A DNA stretch of 64,000 nt from Streptomyces sp. ICBB 8177. GTDB lineage: Bacteria > Actinomycetota > Actinomycetes > Streptomycetales > Streptomycetaceae. The stretch covers positions 2,447,541 through 2,511,540 of the forward strand of contig NZ_NSKH01000018.1 of the NCBI RefSeq assembly GCF_003144095.1. Direction: 5' to 3'. Below are positions 48,004 through 56,045 of this stretch, one piece after another (within the stretch, counting starts at the first letter, position 1; each line of letters starts with the position of its first letter). The position numbers were made by a program, and so were the translations under genes. A model generated the notes under the pieces. The model did not search any database and was not told where the DNA came from. It saw only the letters and a list, made by a program, of their open reading frames with translations.

Positions 48004-50235
48004 ATGGCCCTACTTGCTCGGTGGTGTGTGCGCCGCCGTCTCGTCGTGATCGCGCTGTGGGTCGCCACCTTCTGCGGCCTGACCGCGGCGGCCGTCGCCA
48101 CCGGCTCCGCGTACTCCAACACCTACGACGTGCCCGGCACCGAGTCCGGCACCGCCGCCACCTTGATGGCCAAGGCGTTCCCCGGCCGCGCGGGGTCCAG
48201 CGACACCATCGTGTGGCACACCGGCCACGGCACCGTGCGGGCCGCCGCCGTCGAGCAGCGCATGACCGGGGCCCTCGACGAGGTCTCCCACCTGCCGGGC
48301 GTCACCGAGGTCACCGGCCCCTACGGCCACGCCGCCACCCCCGACCCGGCCGCCGGCCAGATCAGCCGCGACGGCCGCACCGCCTACGCGACCATCACCT
48401 TCGACGCCGACTCAGAACACCTCAGCGCCGCCCAGGTCCAGCGGGTCGTCGACACCGCCAAGGCGGCCGGCACCCACGACCTCCAGGTCGAACTCGGCGG
48501 CGACGCCATCGGCCTGACCCAGAAGACCGGCGGGCAGCTGTCCGAGATCGTCGGCGTCGCGGTGGCCGCCGTCGTGCTCTTCCTGGCCTTCGGCTCGCTC
48601 GCCGCGATGTTCCTGCCGATCGCCTCGGCGGTGGTGGCCGTCGGCACCGCCGTCATGGGCATCGAACTGCTCAGCCACGTCATGACGGTCGCCGACTTCG
48701 CCCCCATGCTCGGCACCCTCATCGGCCTCGGCGTCGGCATCGACTACGCGCTGTTCATCGTCACCCGGCACCGGCGCGGCCTGCGGCGCGGGCTCAGCGT
48801 CCAGCAGGCCGCCGAGAACGCCGTCGCCACCTCCGGCCGGGCGGTGTGCTTCGCGGGCGGCACCGTCTGCGTCGCCGTGCTGGGCATGTTCATCCTGCGC
48901 CTGAGCTTCCTCAACGGCGTCGCCGTCGCCTCCTCGCTCACCGTCCTGCTCACCGTCGCCGCCTCGGTGACGCTGCTGCCCGCGCTGCTCGGGGTGATCG
49001 GGACGCGGGCGCTCAGCCGCCGCGAGCGCGCCCGGCTCGCCGAGCACGGCCCGGCGCCCGACGTGCCGACCGGGCTCGCCGCCCGCTGGTCGGCGTTCGT
49101 CGAACGCCATCCCAAGCTGCTGGCGGGCGTCGCGGCGGCCGTGATGCTGGTGCTGGCGCTGCCCACGCTCTCGTTGCACCTGGGCACCTCCGACCAGGGC
49201 AACGACCCGGCCGGCTCGACCACCCGCACCGCCTACGACCTGGTCGCCAAGGGCTTCGGCCCCGGCGTCAACGGCCCGCTCCAGATCGTCGCCGAAACGC
49301 ACGACGCCGCCGGCAAGGTCGCCCTCGCCCACCTGACCGACACCCTGCGCCACACCCCCGGCGTCGCCGACGTCACGACGCCCACCCCCGGCGCCGGCGG
49401 CATCGAGTCGCTCACCGTCGTGCCGACCACCTCACCGCAGTCGCAGGCCACCAGCCGCCTCATCACCCACCTGCGAAGCGACGTCATCCCGCTCGCCGAG
49501 CACGGCACCTCGCTGCGCGTCCACGTCGGCGGTGTCACCGCGGCCTACGACGACTTCGCGGGCGTCATCCTCGGCAAACTGCCGCTGTTCGTCGGCGTGG
49601 TGATCGCCCTGGGCGGCACCCTGCTGCTGCTCGCGTTCCGCAGCCTCGGCATCCCGCTGAAGGCCGCCGTGATGAACGTCGCCGCCGTGGCGTCCTCGTT
49701 CGGCGTGGTCGTCGCGATCTTCCAGTGGGGCTGGGGCAGCGAACTGATGGGCCTGGGCCGCGCCGGGCCGATCGAGCCGTTCCTGCCGGTCATCATGGTC
49801 TCGGTGCTCTTCGGGCTCTCCATGGACTACCAGGTCTTCCTGGTCTCCCGGATGTACGAGGAGTGGCTGGAGACCCGCGACAACCGCCGGGCGGTGCGCG
49901 TCGGCCTCGCCGAGACCAGCCGGGTCATCAACTCCGCGGCCGTCATCATGATCTCCGTCTTCCTCGCCTTCGTGCTCAGCGGCGACCGGGTGATCGCGAT
50001 GTTCGGCATCGGCCTGGCGACCGCCGTCGCGCTGGACGCGTTCGTGCTGCGCACGCTGCTGGTGCCGGCCCTGATGCACCTGCTCGGCGGCGCCAACTGG
50101 TGGCTGCCCGGCTGGCTCGAGCGCAGGCTGCCGCGCCTGAGCATCGAACCACCCGGCACTGAGGCGGTCACGATGCTGCCTAAGGTGCCCGCGCCCCGGG
50201 TCGGCGAGCTGCCTAAGGCCCCCGACCCGCACTAG
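48004..50235 (+). CDS. MMPL-family (RND-type) membrane transporter
   Basis: 743 residues with about 12 membrane helices in two halves: one helix, an extracellular domain, then five helices, repeated. The first half shows GVGIDYALFIVTRHRRGL and the second LSMDYQVFLVSRMYEEW, the paired central-helix motifs of the MMPL/SSD family, whose Asp-Tyr pairs carry protons. It should export a lipid or other hydrophobic substrate by proton motive force. ATG at 48004 follows GGAAAG. The C-terminal tail holds two LPK units encoded by CCTAAGG-containing repeats. The 285 bp upstream carry only the gat terminator and an AT-richer stretch; no gene is supported there. Confidence 0.9.
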   Translation: MALLARWCVRRRLVVIALWVATFCGLTAAAVATGSAYSNTYDVPGTESGTAATLMAKAFPGRAGSSDTIVWHTGHGTVRAAAVEQRMTGALDEVSHLPGVTEVTGPYGHAATPDPAAGQISRDGRTAYATITFDADSEHLSAAQVQRVVDTAKAAGTHDLQVELGGDAIGLTQKTGGQLSEIVGVAVAAVVLFLAFGSLAAMFLPIASAVVAVGTAVMGIELLSHVMTVADFAPMLGTLIGLGVGIDYALFIVTRHRRGLRRGLSVQQAAENAVATSGRAVCFAGGTVCVAVLGMFILRLSFLNGVAVASSLTVLLTVAASVTLLPALLGVIGTRALSRRERARLAEHGPAPDVPTGLAARWSAFVERHPKLLAGVAAAVMLVLALPTLSLHLGTSDQGNDPAGSTTRTAYDLVAKGFGPGVNGPLQIVAETHDAAGKVALAHLTDTLRHTPGVADVTTPTPGAGGIESLTVVPTTSPQSQATSRLITHLRSDVIPLAEHGTSLRVHVGGVTAAYDDFAGVILGKLPLFVGVVIALGGTLLLLAFRSLGIPLKAAVMNVAAVASSFGVVVAIFQWGWGSELMGLGRAGPIEPFLPVIMVSVLFGLSMDYQVFLVSRMYEEWLETRDNRRAVRVGLAETSRVINSAAVIMISVFLAFVLSGDRVIAMFGIGLATAVALDAFVLRTLLVPALMHLLGGANWWLPGWLERRLPRLSIEPPGTEAVTMLPKVPAPRVGELPKAPDPH

Positions 50236-50250
50236 CCGCCCCGCCTAAGG
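50179..50250 (+). repeat. Three CCTAAGG repeats at the MMPL gene 3' end
   Basis: CCTAAGG at 50179, 50212 and 50244, about 33 bp apart; two are in the coding tail (LPKVP and LPKAP) and one is after the stop, inside the hairpin-like CCCC-GCCTAA-GGGG. CCT is a rare proline codon in this DNA. Confidence 0.4.
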
Positions 50251-50374
50251 GGCACGACCGAACGGAGATCGGGCAGTCGCCCGATGCGGCGCACCCCCCT
50301 GGGGAACGAGTCTTGAGGCAGTCGGGAACACCGGTTCCCGGCCGTCACGCGACGCCGTCTTCCCAGGGGGAACC

Positions 50375-50611
50375 ATGTACTACCACGAGGCCCAGCTGCG
50401 CTACCGCGAGTCCGAGCTGCGCGCGGCCGCCGAACGGGCCCGGATGCTCCACGAGGCCGTGAACGCCGACTACGAGGTGGAGGCCGAATCCGCCCAGGGT
50501 CCGCGGGCCGCCAAGTCCCGCCGCCGCGGCGGCGGTTCACAGCACCACGGCCGGGCGTCGGGGGACTCGGCCGTGGCCCGGTTGCGGTCCAGACTGCGGA
50601 TCGCCGCCTGA
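50375..50611 (+). CDS. Small hydrophilic protein of unknown function
   Basis: 78 residues: a helical N-terminal half rich in Glu, Arg and Ala (MYYHEAQLRYRESELRAAAERARMLHEAV, probably a coiled coil), then a basic stretch KSRRRGGGSQHH and a second short helix ending VARLRSRLRIAA. ATG follows AGGGGGAACC. It is not recognised. Good ribosome site and composition support it as real. It precedes the LAL regulator by 83 bp. Confidence 0.65.
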   Translation: MYYHEAQLRYRESELRAAAERARMLHEAVNADYEVEAESAQGPRAAKSRRRGGGSQHHGRASGDSAVARLRSRLRIAA

Positions 50612-50681
50612 GGCGGGTGAGCGCTGTGACGGTGACCGTCGTGGACATGCCTGGACCTGCCGCGTTGTCCGACCCCTGTGG

Positions 50682-50687
50682 GATGCT
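50682..50687 (+). promoter_or_regulatory. Possible leaderless -10 box of the LAL regulator
   Basis: GATGCT ends 7 nt before an in-frame GTG at 50695. The ilv leader shows the same spacing with GATGGT. This helps decide the start of the regulator gene. Confidence 0.35.
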
Positions 50688-50694
50688 CGGACCT

Positions 50695-53600
50695 GTGCAG
50701 ACCCAGTCCGTGTCCCCGGTGTTCGTCGGTCGCGCGGCCGAACTGACCGCGCTTGAGACAGCGCTCGCCCGTGCCACCGCCGGCGAGCCGCAGGCCGTGC
50801 TCGTCGGCGGCGAGGCCGGGGTGGGCAAGACCCGGCTCGTCGAGGAGTTCCTGTCCGGCGCCTGCCGGTCCGGGGCGGTCGTCGCGGTCGGCGGCTGCGT
50901 CGAAGTCGGCGCGGACGGGCTGCCGTTCGCGCCCGTCGCCACCGCGCTGCGCGCCCTGCACCGCAGGCTCGGCGACGAACTGGCCCGCGCCGCCGCCGGA
51001 CAGGAAGGCGAACTCGCCCGCCTGCTCCCGGAGCTGGGGGAGACCACCCGCGAGGCGCACGACCAGGAGGGCAGGGCCCGGCTGTTCGAGCTGACCGCCC
51101 GCCTGCTGGAGCGGCTGGCCGCCGAACGCACCCTGATCCTCGCCATCGAGGACCTGCACTGGGCCGACAGCTCCACCCGCGAACTGCTCGCCTACCTCTT
51201 CCGCTCGCTGGACGCCGCCCGGCTGGTCATCGTCGCCACCTACCGTTCCGACGACATCCACCGCCGCCACCCGCTGCGCCCCTTCCTCGCCGAACTCGAC
51301 CGGATGCGCACCGTGCTGCGCGTCGAACTCGACCGCTTCAACCGCGACGAGGTGCACGCGCAGATAACAGGCATCCAGGGCGCCCCACCGGACAGCGCCC
51401 TGGTCGACCGGGTCTTCGCCCGCTCCGAGGGCAACGCGTTCTTCGTCGAGGAACTCGCGTGCAGCATCGCCCAGGGCTGCCGCACCGGACTGAGCGAATC
51501 GCTGCGCGACCTGCTGCTGGTACGCGTCGAGGCGCTGCCGCCCGACGCCCAGCGCGTCGCCCGCATCCTGGCCGAGGGCGGCTCCGAGGTGGAGTACGCG
51601 CTGCTCGCCAAGGTCACCGGGCTCGGAGAGGACGACCTGATCGAGGCGCTGCGCGGCGCGGTCGGCGCCAACATCCTGCTGCCCACCGCGGACGGCGACG
51701 GCTACCGCTTCCGGCACGCTCTGGTGCGCGAGGCGGTCGTCGACGACCTGCTCCCCGGCGAGCGCTCCCGTCTCAACCGCCGCTACGCGGAAGCCCTGGA
51801 GGCCGACCCCGCGCTGGTGCGCTCCGCCGAGCGCGCGGCGCGGCTGGCCAGCTACTGGTACCACGCGCACGACCCCGCCAAGGCGCTGCCCGCGGTGCTC
51901 GCCGCCGCCGTCGAGGCACGGCGGCGGTACGCGTACGCCGAGCAACTGCGCCTGCTGGAGCGGGCGTTGGAGCTGTGGGAAGAGGCTCCGAGGGAACTGC
52001 GGGAGTCCCAGGACCCGTTCGACTACGGCCTGGACGTCTACCCGGCGTGCGGCGGGGCCGACGAGGGCCCCAGCTTCACCGACCTGCTCGCCGAGACGGT
52101 CGTCGCCGCGTACCTGGCCGGTCGCCGCGAGCGGTCCCTGGCCATCAGCAAGCGCGCCCTGCGCCTGCTCGACGACGGCCGCGACCCGCTGCGGGCGGCC
52201 TGGTTCTGGACGCAGCGCTCCCGGGTGATGGAGGGACTCGGCCGCGGTGACGGCTGGGCGGAGCTGAGCCGCGCCCAGGAGCTGGTCCGCGGGCTGCCGC
52301 CGTCCGCCGTGCACGCGGAGGTGCTCGCGCTGGTCGCCGGCTGGGGCATGATCCATCAGCCGGGCCCCGACGCCTACGCGACCGCCGAGCGCGCCGTGGA
52401 ACTCGCCCGCCTCGTCGGAGCCGAGGGCATCGAGCTGCACGCCCGGCTCACCCTCGGCACCCTCATGGTCGACTCCGGGGACGTCGAGGGCGGCCTCGCC
52501 GAGATGGCCGCCGTGTGCGCCAGGGTCGTCGAACTCGGCACCGTGAGCGTGCTGGGCCGCTGCCACGTGAACTACGCCTCCGCACTGGAGTCGGTGGGCA
52601 GATCGGCGCAGGCCGTGGAAGTGGCCACCGAGGGCATCGCCGTGCACAAGCGGTTCGGGTTGGTCGAGTCCCTCGCGTGGGCCTACTCGAACAAGGCCGA
52701 TTCGCTGTTCGCGCTGGGACGCTGGGACGAGGCCGAGGAGTTCGCGACCAAGGCCATGCGGCTGGCCACCAACGTGATGCCCCGGGCGAGCGTCCACTTC
52801 CTGCTCGCCGACATCGCCTTCGGTCGCGGCGAACTCGACCGTGCGGAGGCGCAGTTGGCGGCCCTGCGCGAGGACGAGGAGAAGAACGGCACGCGGCCGG
52901 AGCACGCCGTGTGGAGCTCCCGCCTGGCCATCGCGCTCGCCGGCGCCCGCGGCAGGATCGCGCAGGCGCGCGAGACGCTGGGCCGGGTGGTGGAGCGGGG
53001 TTTCCCGTCCGGGGGGCACCGCTACGCCTGGCCGTTGCTGCTGGCCGCCGCCACCGCCGAGGCGGACGCGCGCGGACTGCCGGGGGCCGAGGAGGGGCGG
53101 GACGCCGTGCTGCGGCGGATCGCCAAGGCGGCGCGGGCGCTGCCGCAGCCGGTCGCGCTGTGGCGGGCGTACGGGCTGCTGGTCGAGGCCGAACTGCGCC
53201 GGGCCGACGGCCGCGACCGGGTGGCGGACTGGGCCGCGGCGGCTGCCGCGTTCGAACCGCTGGAACGCCCCCACCTGCTGGCGACCGCCCGCCACCACTG
53301 GGCGCGGGCGCTGCTCGCCGACGACCAGGCGGCGCGCGACCTCGCCGGGCGGTTGCTGGCGCAGGCGCACGAGAGCGCGGAGCGCCTGGGCGCCCGACCG
53401 CTGCGCGAGGCGGTCGAACTCCTCGCCCGGCGCGCACGCCTGCCGCTGGGGCGGATCCCGCAGGCCCCGGCGGAGGATCTGGGCCTCACCCCGCGCGAAC
53501 GCGACGTCCTGCGCCTGGTCGCGGCCGGCCACAGCAACCGGCGGATAGCGGAGGAGCTGTTCATCTCCCCGAAGACGGCGAGCGTCCACGTCTCCAACAT

Positions 53601-53697
53601 CCTGGCCAAGCTGGGCGTCTCAGGCCGAGGAGAGGCGGCGGCCCTGGCGCACCGCCTGGCCCTCTTCCCTGACGTGGAACGAGCGGCGGCGGGCTGA
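50695..53697 (+). CDS. LuxR-family regulator of the LAL type (ATP-binding)
   Basis: About 1000 residues. N-terminal AAA-type ATPase with SPVFVGRAAELTALE, Walker A VGGEAGVGKTRLVEEF and Walker B LILAIEDLHWADSS; a long TPR-like helical middle; and a C-terminal LuxR helix-turn-helix LGLTPRERDVLRLVAAGHSNRRIAEELFISPKTASVHVSNILAKLGV region recognisable by LTPRERDVL and KTASVHVSNILAKL. LAL regulators are large ligand- and ATP-sensing activators. GTG at 50695 puts the conserved VFVGR close to the N-terminus; GTG at 50617 would add 26 residues. Target genes are not evident; the adjacent aldo-keto reductase is convergent. Confidence 0.85.
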   Translation: MQTQSVSPVFVGRAAELTALETALARATAGEPQAVLVGGEAGVGKTRLVEEFLSGACRSGAVVAVGGCVEVGADGLPFAPVATALRALHRRLGDELARAAAGQEGELARLLPELGETTREAHDQEGRARLFELTARLLERLAAERTLILAIEDLHWADSSTRELLAYLFRSLDAARLVIVATYRSDDIHRRHPLRPFLAELDRMRTVLRVELDRFNRDEVHAQITGIQGAPPDSALVDRVFARSEGNAFFVEELACSIAQGCRTGLSESLRDLLLVRVEALPPDAQRVARILAEGGSEVEYALLAKVTGLGEDDLIEALRGAVGANILLPTADGDGYRFRHALVREAVVDDLLPGERSRLNRRYAEALEADPALVRSAERAARLASYWYHAHDPAKALPAVLAAAVEARRRYAYAEQLRLLERALELWEEAPRELRESQDPFDYGLDVYPACGGADEGPSFTDLLAETVVAAYLAGRRERSLAISKRALRLLDDGRDPLRAAWFWTQRSRVMEGLGRGDGWAELSRAQELVRGLPPSAVHAEVLALVAGWGMIHQPGPDAYATAERAVELARLVGAEGIELHARLTLGTLMVDSGDVEGGLAEMAAVCARVVELGTVSVLGRCHVNYASALESVGRSAQAVEVATEGIAVHKRFGLVESLAWAYSNKADSLFALGRWDEAEEFATKAMRLATNVMPRASVHFLLADIAFGRGELDRAEAQLAALREDEEKNGTRPEHAVWSSRLAIALAGARGRIAQARETLGRVVERGFPSGGHRYAWPLLLAAATAEADARGLPGAEEGRDAVLRRIAKAARALPQPVALWRAYGLLVEAELRRADGRDRVADWAAAAAAFEPLERPHLLATARHHWARALLADDQAARDLAGRLLAQAHESAERLGARPLREAVELLARRARLPLGRIPQAPAEDLGLTPRERDVLRLVAAGHSNRRIAEELFISPKTASVHVSNILAKLGVSGRGEAAALAHRLALFPDVERAAAG

Positions 53698-53759
53698 TCG
53701 CGCGGTTCCGCGGCGGCGCAGACGTGACACTCCGCAGCACAGGACCCGTCGCGCGATCA
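53695..53759. terminator. Inverted repeat spanning two convergent stop codons
   Basis: TGATCGCGCG at 53695-53704 and CGCGCGATCA at 53750-53759 form 10-bp perfect arms around a 45-nt GC-rich loop. The left arm starts with the regulator stop codon and the right arm contains the stop of the convergent aldo-keto reductase. Probably a shared terminator. Confidence 0.5.
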
Positions 53760-54758
53760 ATCCCACGACCCCCGTGCCGAAGGCAGCCCCGCCAGCTCCC
53801 GCACGTCCTCCTCCGTCAGCCGCACCCGCGCGGCCCCCGCGTTCTCCACCGCCCACCGCTCCCGCTTCGCGCCCGGCACCGGGATCACGTGCGGGCCCCG
53901 CGCGAGGACCCAGGCCAGCGCGATCTGGGCCGGCGTCGCGCCGTGCCGTTCCGCGACGCGGCGCAGGCCGACCACGATCGACTGGTTGGCGGCCATCATC
54001 TCCGCCGTGAAGCGCGGGTGCCGCGCCCGTACGTCGTCCTGCTCGAAGCCCTGCCCCGGCGTCAGCGTCCCGGTGAGGAAACCGTTCCCCAGAGGCATCG
54101 CCGCCAGGAAGCCGACGCCGCGCGCCGCGCACCACGGCAGCAGGGCCGCCGCGGCCCCCGGCGCCCACACCGACAGCTCCGCCTGCACGCACGAGACCGG
54201 GAACACCTGCTGCGCGCGCTCCAGCTGACGCAGGGCCTGCGCATACGGGGCGGACGCGGTCCTGCGGCCGCGGCCCGCGCCGCCCGGCTCCAGGACGCAC
54301 AGCCCGAGCGCGCGCACCTTGCCCGCGGCGACCAGTTCGGCCATCGCGCCCCAGGTCTCCTCGACCGGCACCTCCGGGTCGACGCGGTGCAGCTGGTACA
54401 GGTCGATCACGTCGGTCTGCAACCGCCGCAGCGACGCGTCGCACGCCCTTCTCACGTAGCCGGGACGGCCGTTGGCCACGAGATGCTGCTCGCCGACGAG
54501 CAGCCCGCACTTGGTGGCGACGAACGCCTCCTCGCGCCGCTCCTTCAACACCCGCCCCAGCAGCAGCTCGTTGGTGAACGGCCCGTACATGTCGGCGGTG
54601 TCCAGCAGCGTCACGCCCGCGTCCAGCGCCGCGTGCACGGCGCGCAGCGACCGCTCGCCGTCCCGCTGCGAGGCGGTGTAGGCCCAGCTCATCGGCATGC
54701 AGCCCAGTCCCACCGCGCCCACTTCGAGAGCGGACGCACCGATCGTCCTGCGCTCCAC
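53757..54758 (-). CDS. Aldo/keto reductase
   Basis: 333-residue NADPH-dependent oxidoreductase with all four catalytic residues: Asp and Tyr in TLLDTADMYGPFTNE, Lys in AFVATKCGLL and His in VIDLYQLHRVDPEVP. LGLCVLEPGGAGRG and the C-terminal HVIPVPGAKRERWAVEN complete the fold. GTG at 54758 follows GAGGAGG at about 10 nt; a much longer upstream frame is antisense to the dehydrogenase. Divergent from the D-2-hydroxyacid dehydrogenase gene. Substrate unknown. Confidence 0.88.
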   Translation of the reverse strand: MERRTIGASALEVGAVGLGCMPMSWAYTASQRDGERSLRAVHAALDAGVTLLDTADMYGPFTNELLLGRVLKERREEAFVATKCGLLVGEQHLVANGRPGYVRRACDASLRRLQTDVIDLYQLHRVDPEVPVEETWGAMAELVAAGKVRALGLCVLEPGGAGRGRRTASAPYAQALRQLERAQQVFPVSCVQAELSVWAPGAAAALLPWCAARGVGFLAAMPLGNGFLTGTLTPGQGFEQDDVRARHPRFTAEMMAANQSIVVGLRRVAERHGATPAQIALAWVLARGPHVIPVPGAKRERWAVENAGAARVRLTEEDVRELAGLPSARGSWD

Positions 54759-54854
54759 CTGGCCTTGCCTCCTCGCATCCCCCCGCACCCGCCGGACCAC
54801 GGTAACGCCCCGCCACGACACCCCCGTCCCCGGCGCCGACCCCCGCCCCTGGCT

Positions 54855-54860
54855 TAGCCT
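54855..54860 (+). promoter_or_regulatory. Leaderless-type -10 box of the dehydrogenase gene
   Basis: TAGCCT ends 6 nt before the ATG at 54867; no ribosome-binding site. Confidence 0.5.
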
Positions 54861-54866
54861 CGCCTC

Positions 54867-55823
54867 ATGGCCGACTCCACCGCTGACACCGCGCCCGACC
54901 AGCACCCGACGGTCTGGCTGCCCATCCCGCCCGACCGCCTGCCGGGGCTGCCCGAAGGGCCCGAGTACCTCCACTGGGACGGCGAGGGCGACTTCCCCGG
55001 CGACCCCGTCGGCGTCGACTTCTACGTGCCGCCGTACATGAAGCCCCCGCAGGTGGTCACGCGCCCGCTGCGCCACGGCGCACGCCCGCGCGTGGTCCAG
55101 ACGCTCACCGCGGGTGTCGACAACGTCCTCGACGCGATCCCGCCCGGCACGGTGCTGTGCAACGCCCGCGGCGTCCACGAGGCGAGCACCGCGGAACTCG
55201 CCCTCACTCTCACCCTGGCCTCGCTGCGCGCCATCCCGCGCTTCGTGCGCGGCCAGGACGCGGAGCGCTGGTACGCGGGCGTCTACCCGGCGCTCGCCGA
55301 CCGCACGGTGCTGATCGTCGGCTACGGGGCGATCGGCGCGGCGGTCGAGGACCGGCTCACGCCGTTCGAGTGCGCCGTCGTACGGGTGGCGCGCACGGCG
55401 CGCGAGACGTCCAGGGGAGTGGTGCACGCCATCGCCGAGCTACCCCAACTGCTTCCGCACGCCGATGTGGTGATCCTCACGACCCCGCTCACCGACGCCA
55501 CCCGCCACCTGGTGGACGCCGGCTTCCTGGCCCGCATGAAGGACGGCGCGCTGCTGGTCAACGTGGCTCGCGGACCGGTGGTGGAGACCAAGTCCCTGCT
55601 GGCCGAGCTGGAGTCGGGCCGGCTGCGCGCCGCGCTGGACGTCACCGATCCCGAACCGCTTCCGCCCGGCCACCCGCTCTGGCACGCGCCGGGCGTGCTG
55701 ATCAGCCCGCACGTCGGCGGCAGCACCTCCGCCTTCCAGCCGCGCGCCGAGCGCCTGATCCGCGCCCAGCTGCGGCGATTCACCACCGGAGAGCCGCTGG
55801 AGAACGTCGTCACGACCGGGTGA
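54867..55823 (+). CDS. D-isomer-specific 2-hydroxyacid dehydrogenase
   Basis: 318 residues. NAD-binding motif VLIVGYGAIGAAVEDRL, then catalytic Arg in VNVARGPVVETKSLL, Glu in DVTDPEPLPPGHPLW and His in VLISPHVGGSTSAF. The N-terminal part (TVWLPIPPDRLPGLPEGPEYLHWDG) is typical of a Streptomyces subgroup. It reduces a 2-keto acid or oxidises a 2-hydroxyacid; the substrate is not clear. It is paralogous to serA at the window end but lacks the ACT and long C-terminal domains. Leaderless-type promoter. Confidence 0.9.
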   Translation: MADSTADTAPDQHPTVWLPIPPDRLPGLPEGPEYLHWDGEGDFPGDPVGVDFYVPPYMKPPQVVTRPLRHGARPRVVQTLTAGVDNVLDAIPPGTVLCNARGVHEASTAELALTLTLASLRAIPRFVRGQDAERWYAGVYPALADRTVLIVGYGAIGAAVEDRLTPFECAVVRVARTARETSRGVVHAIAELPQLLPHADVVILTTPLTDATRHLVDAGFLARMKDGALLVNVARGPVVETKSLLAELESGRLRAALDVTDPEPLPPGHPLWHAPGVLISPHVGGSTSAFQPRAERLIRAQLRRFTTGEPLENVVTTG

Positions 55824-56045
55824 GCGCCCCCTCGAACTCACCCACAGGCGCCGAACGAACGCGCTCCGCAACCGCCATCATCCGCCCGGTTACGCTCAGT
55901 ACAGCTGCTATGTCCCTGTGTGACCGCTCTGGTGTATCGTCCCGAGCGGGGGTGCGTCGACCGGACCGCTAACGGCCGTCGACCACCGGATGAAGAGTCT
56001 GGAGAGCCCGGGCGGGACGCCGGTCCGGCCCAGGGCGCGAGGGGG

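Noticed and set aside
47837-48049. 70-codon frame before the MMPL gene
   Set aside because: No ribosome site, overlaps the MMPL start in another frame, and is Arg-rich without recognisable features.
50470-53589. 1039-codon complement frame under the LAL regulator
   Set aside because: Shadow of the regulator, which has clear Walker and LuxR motifs.
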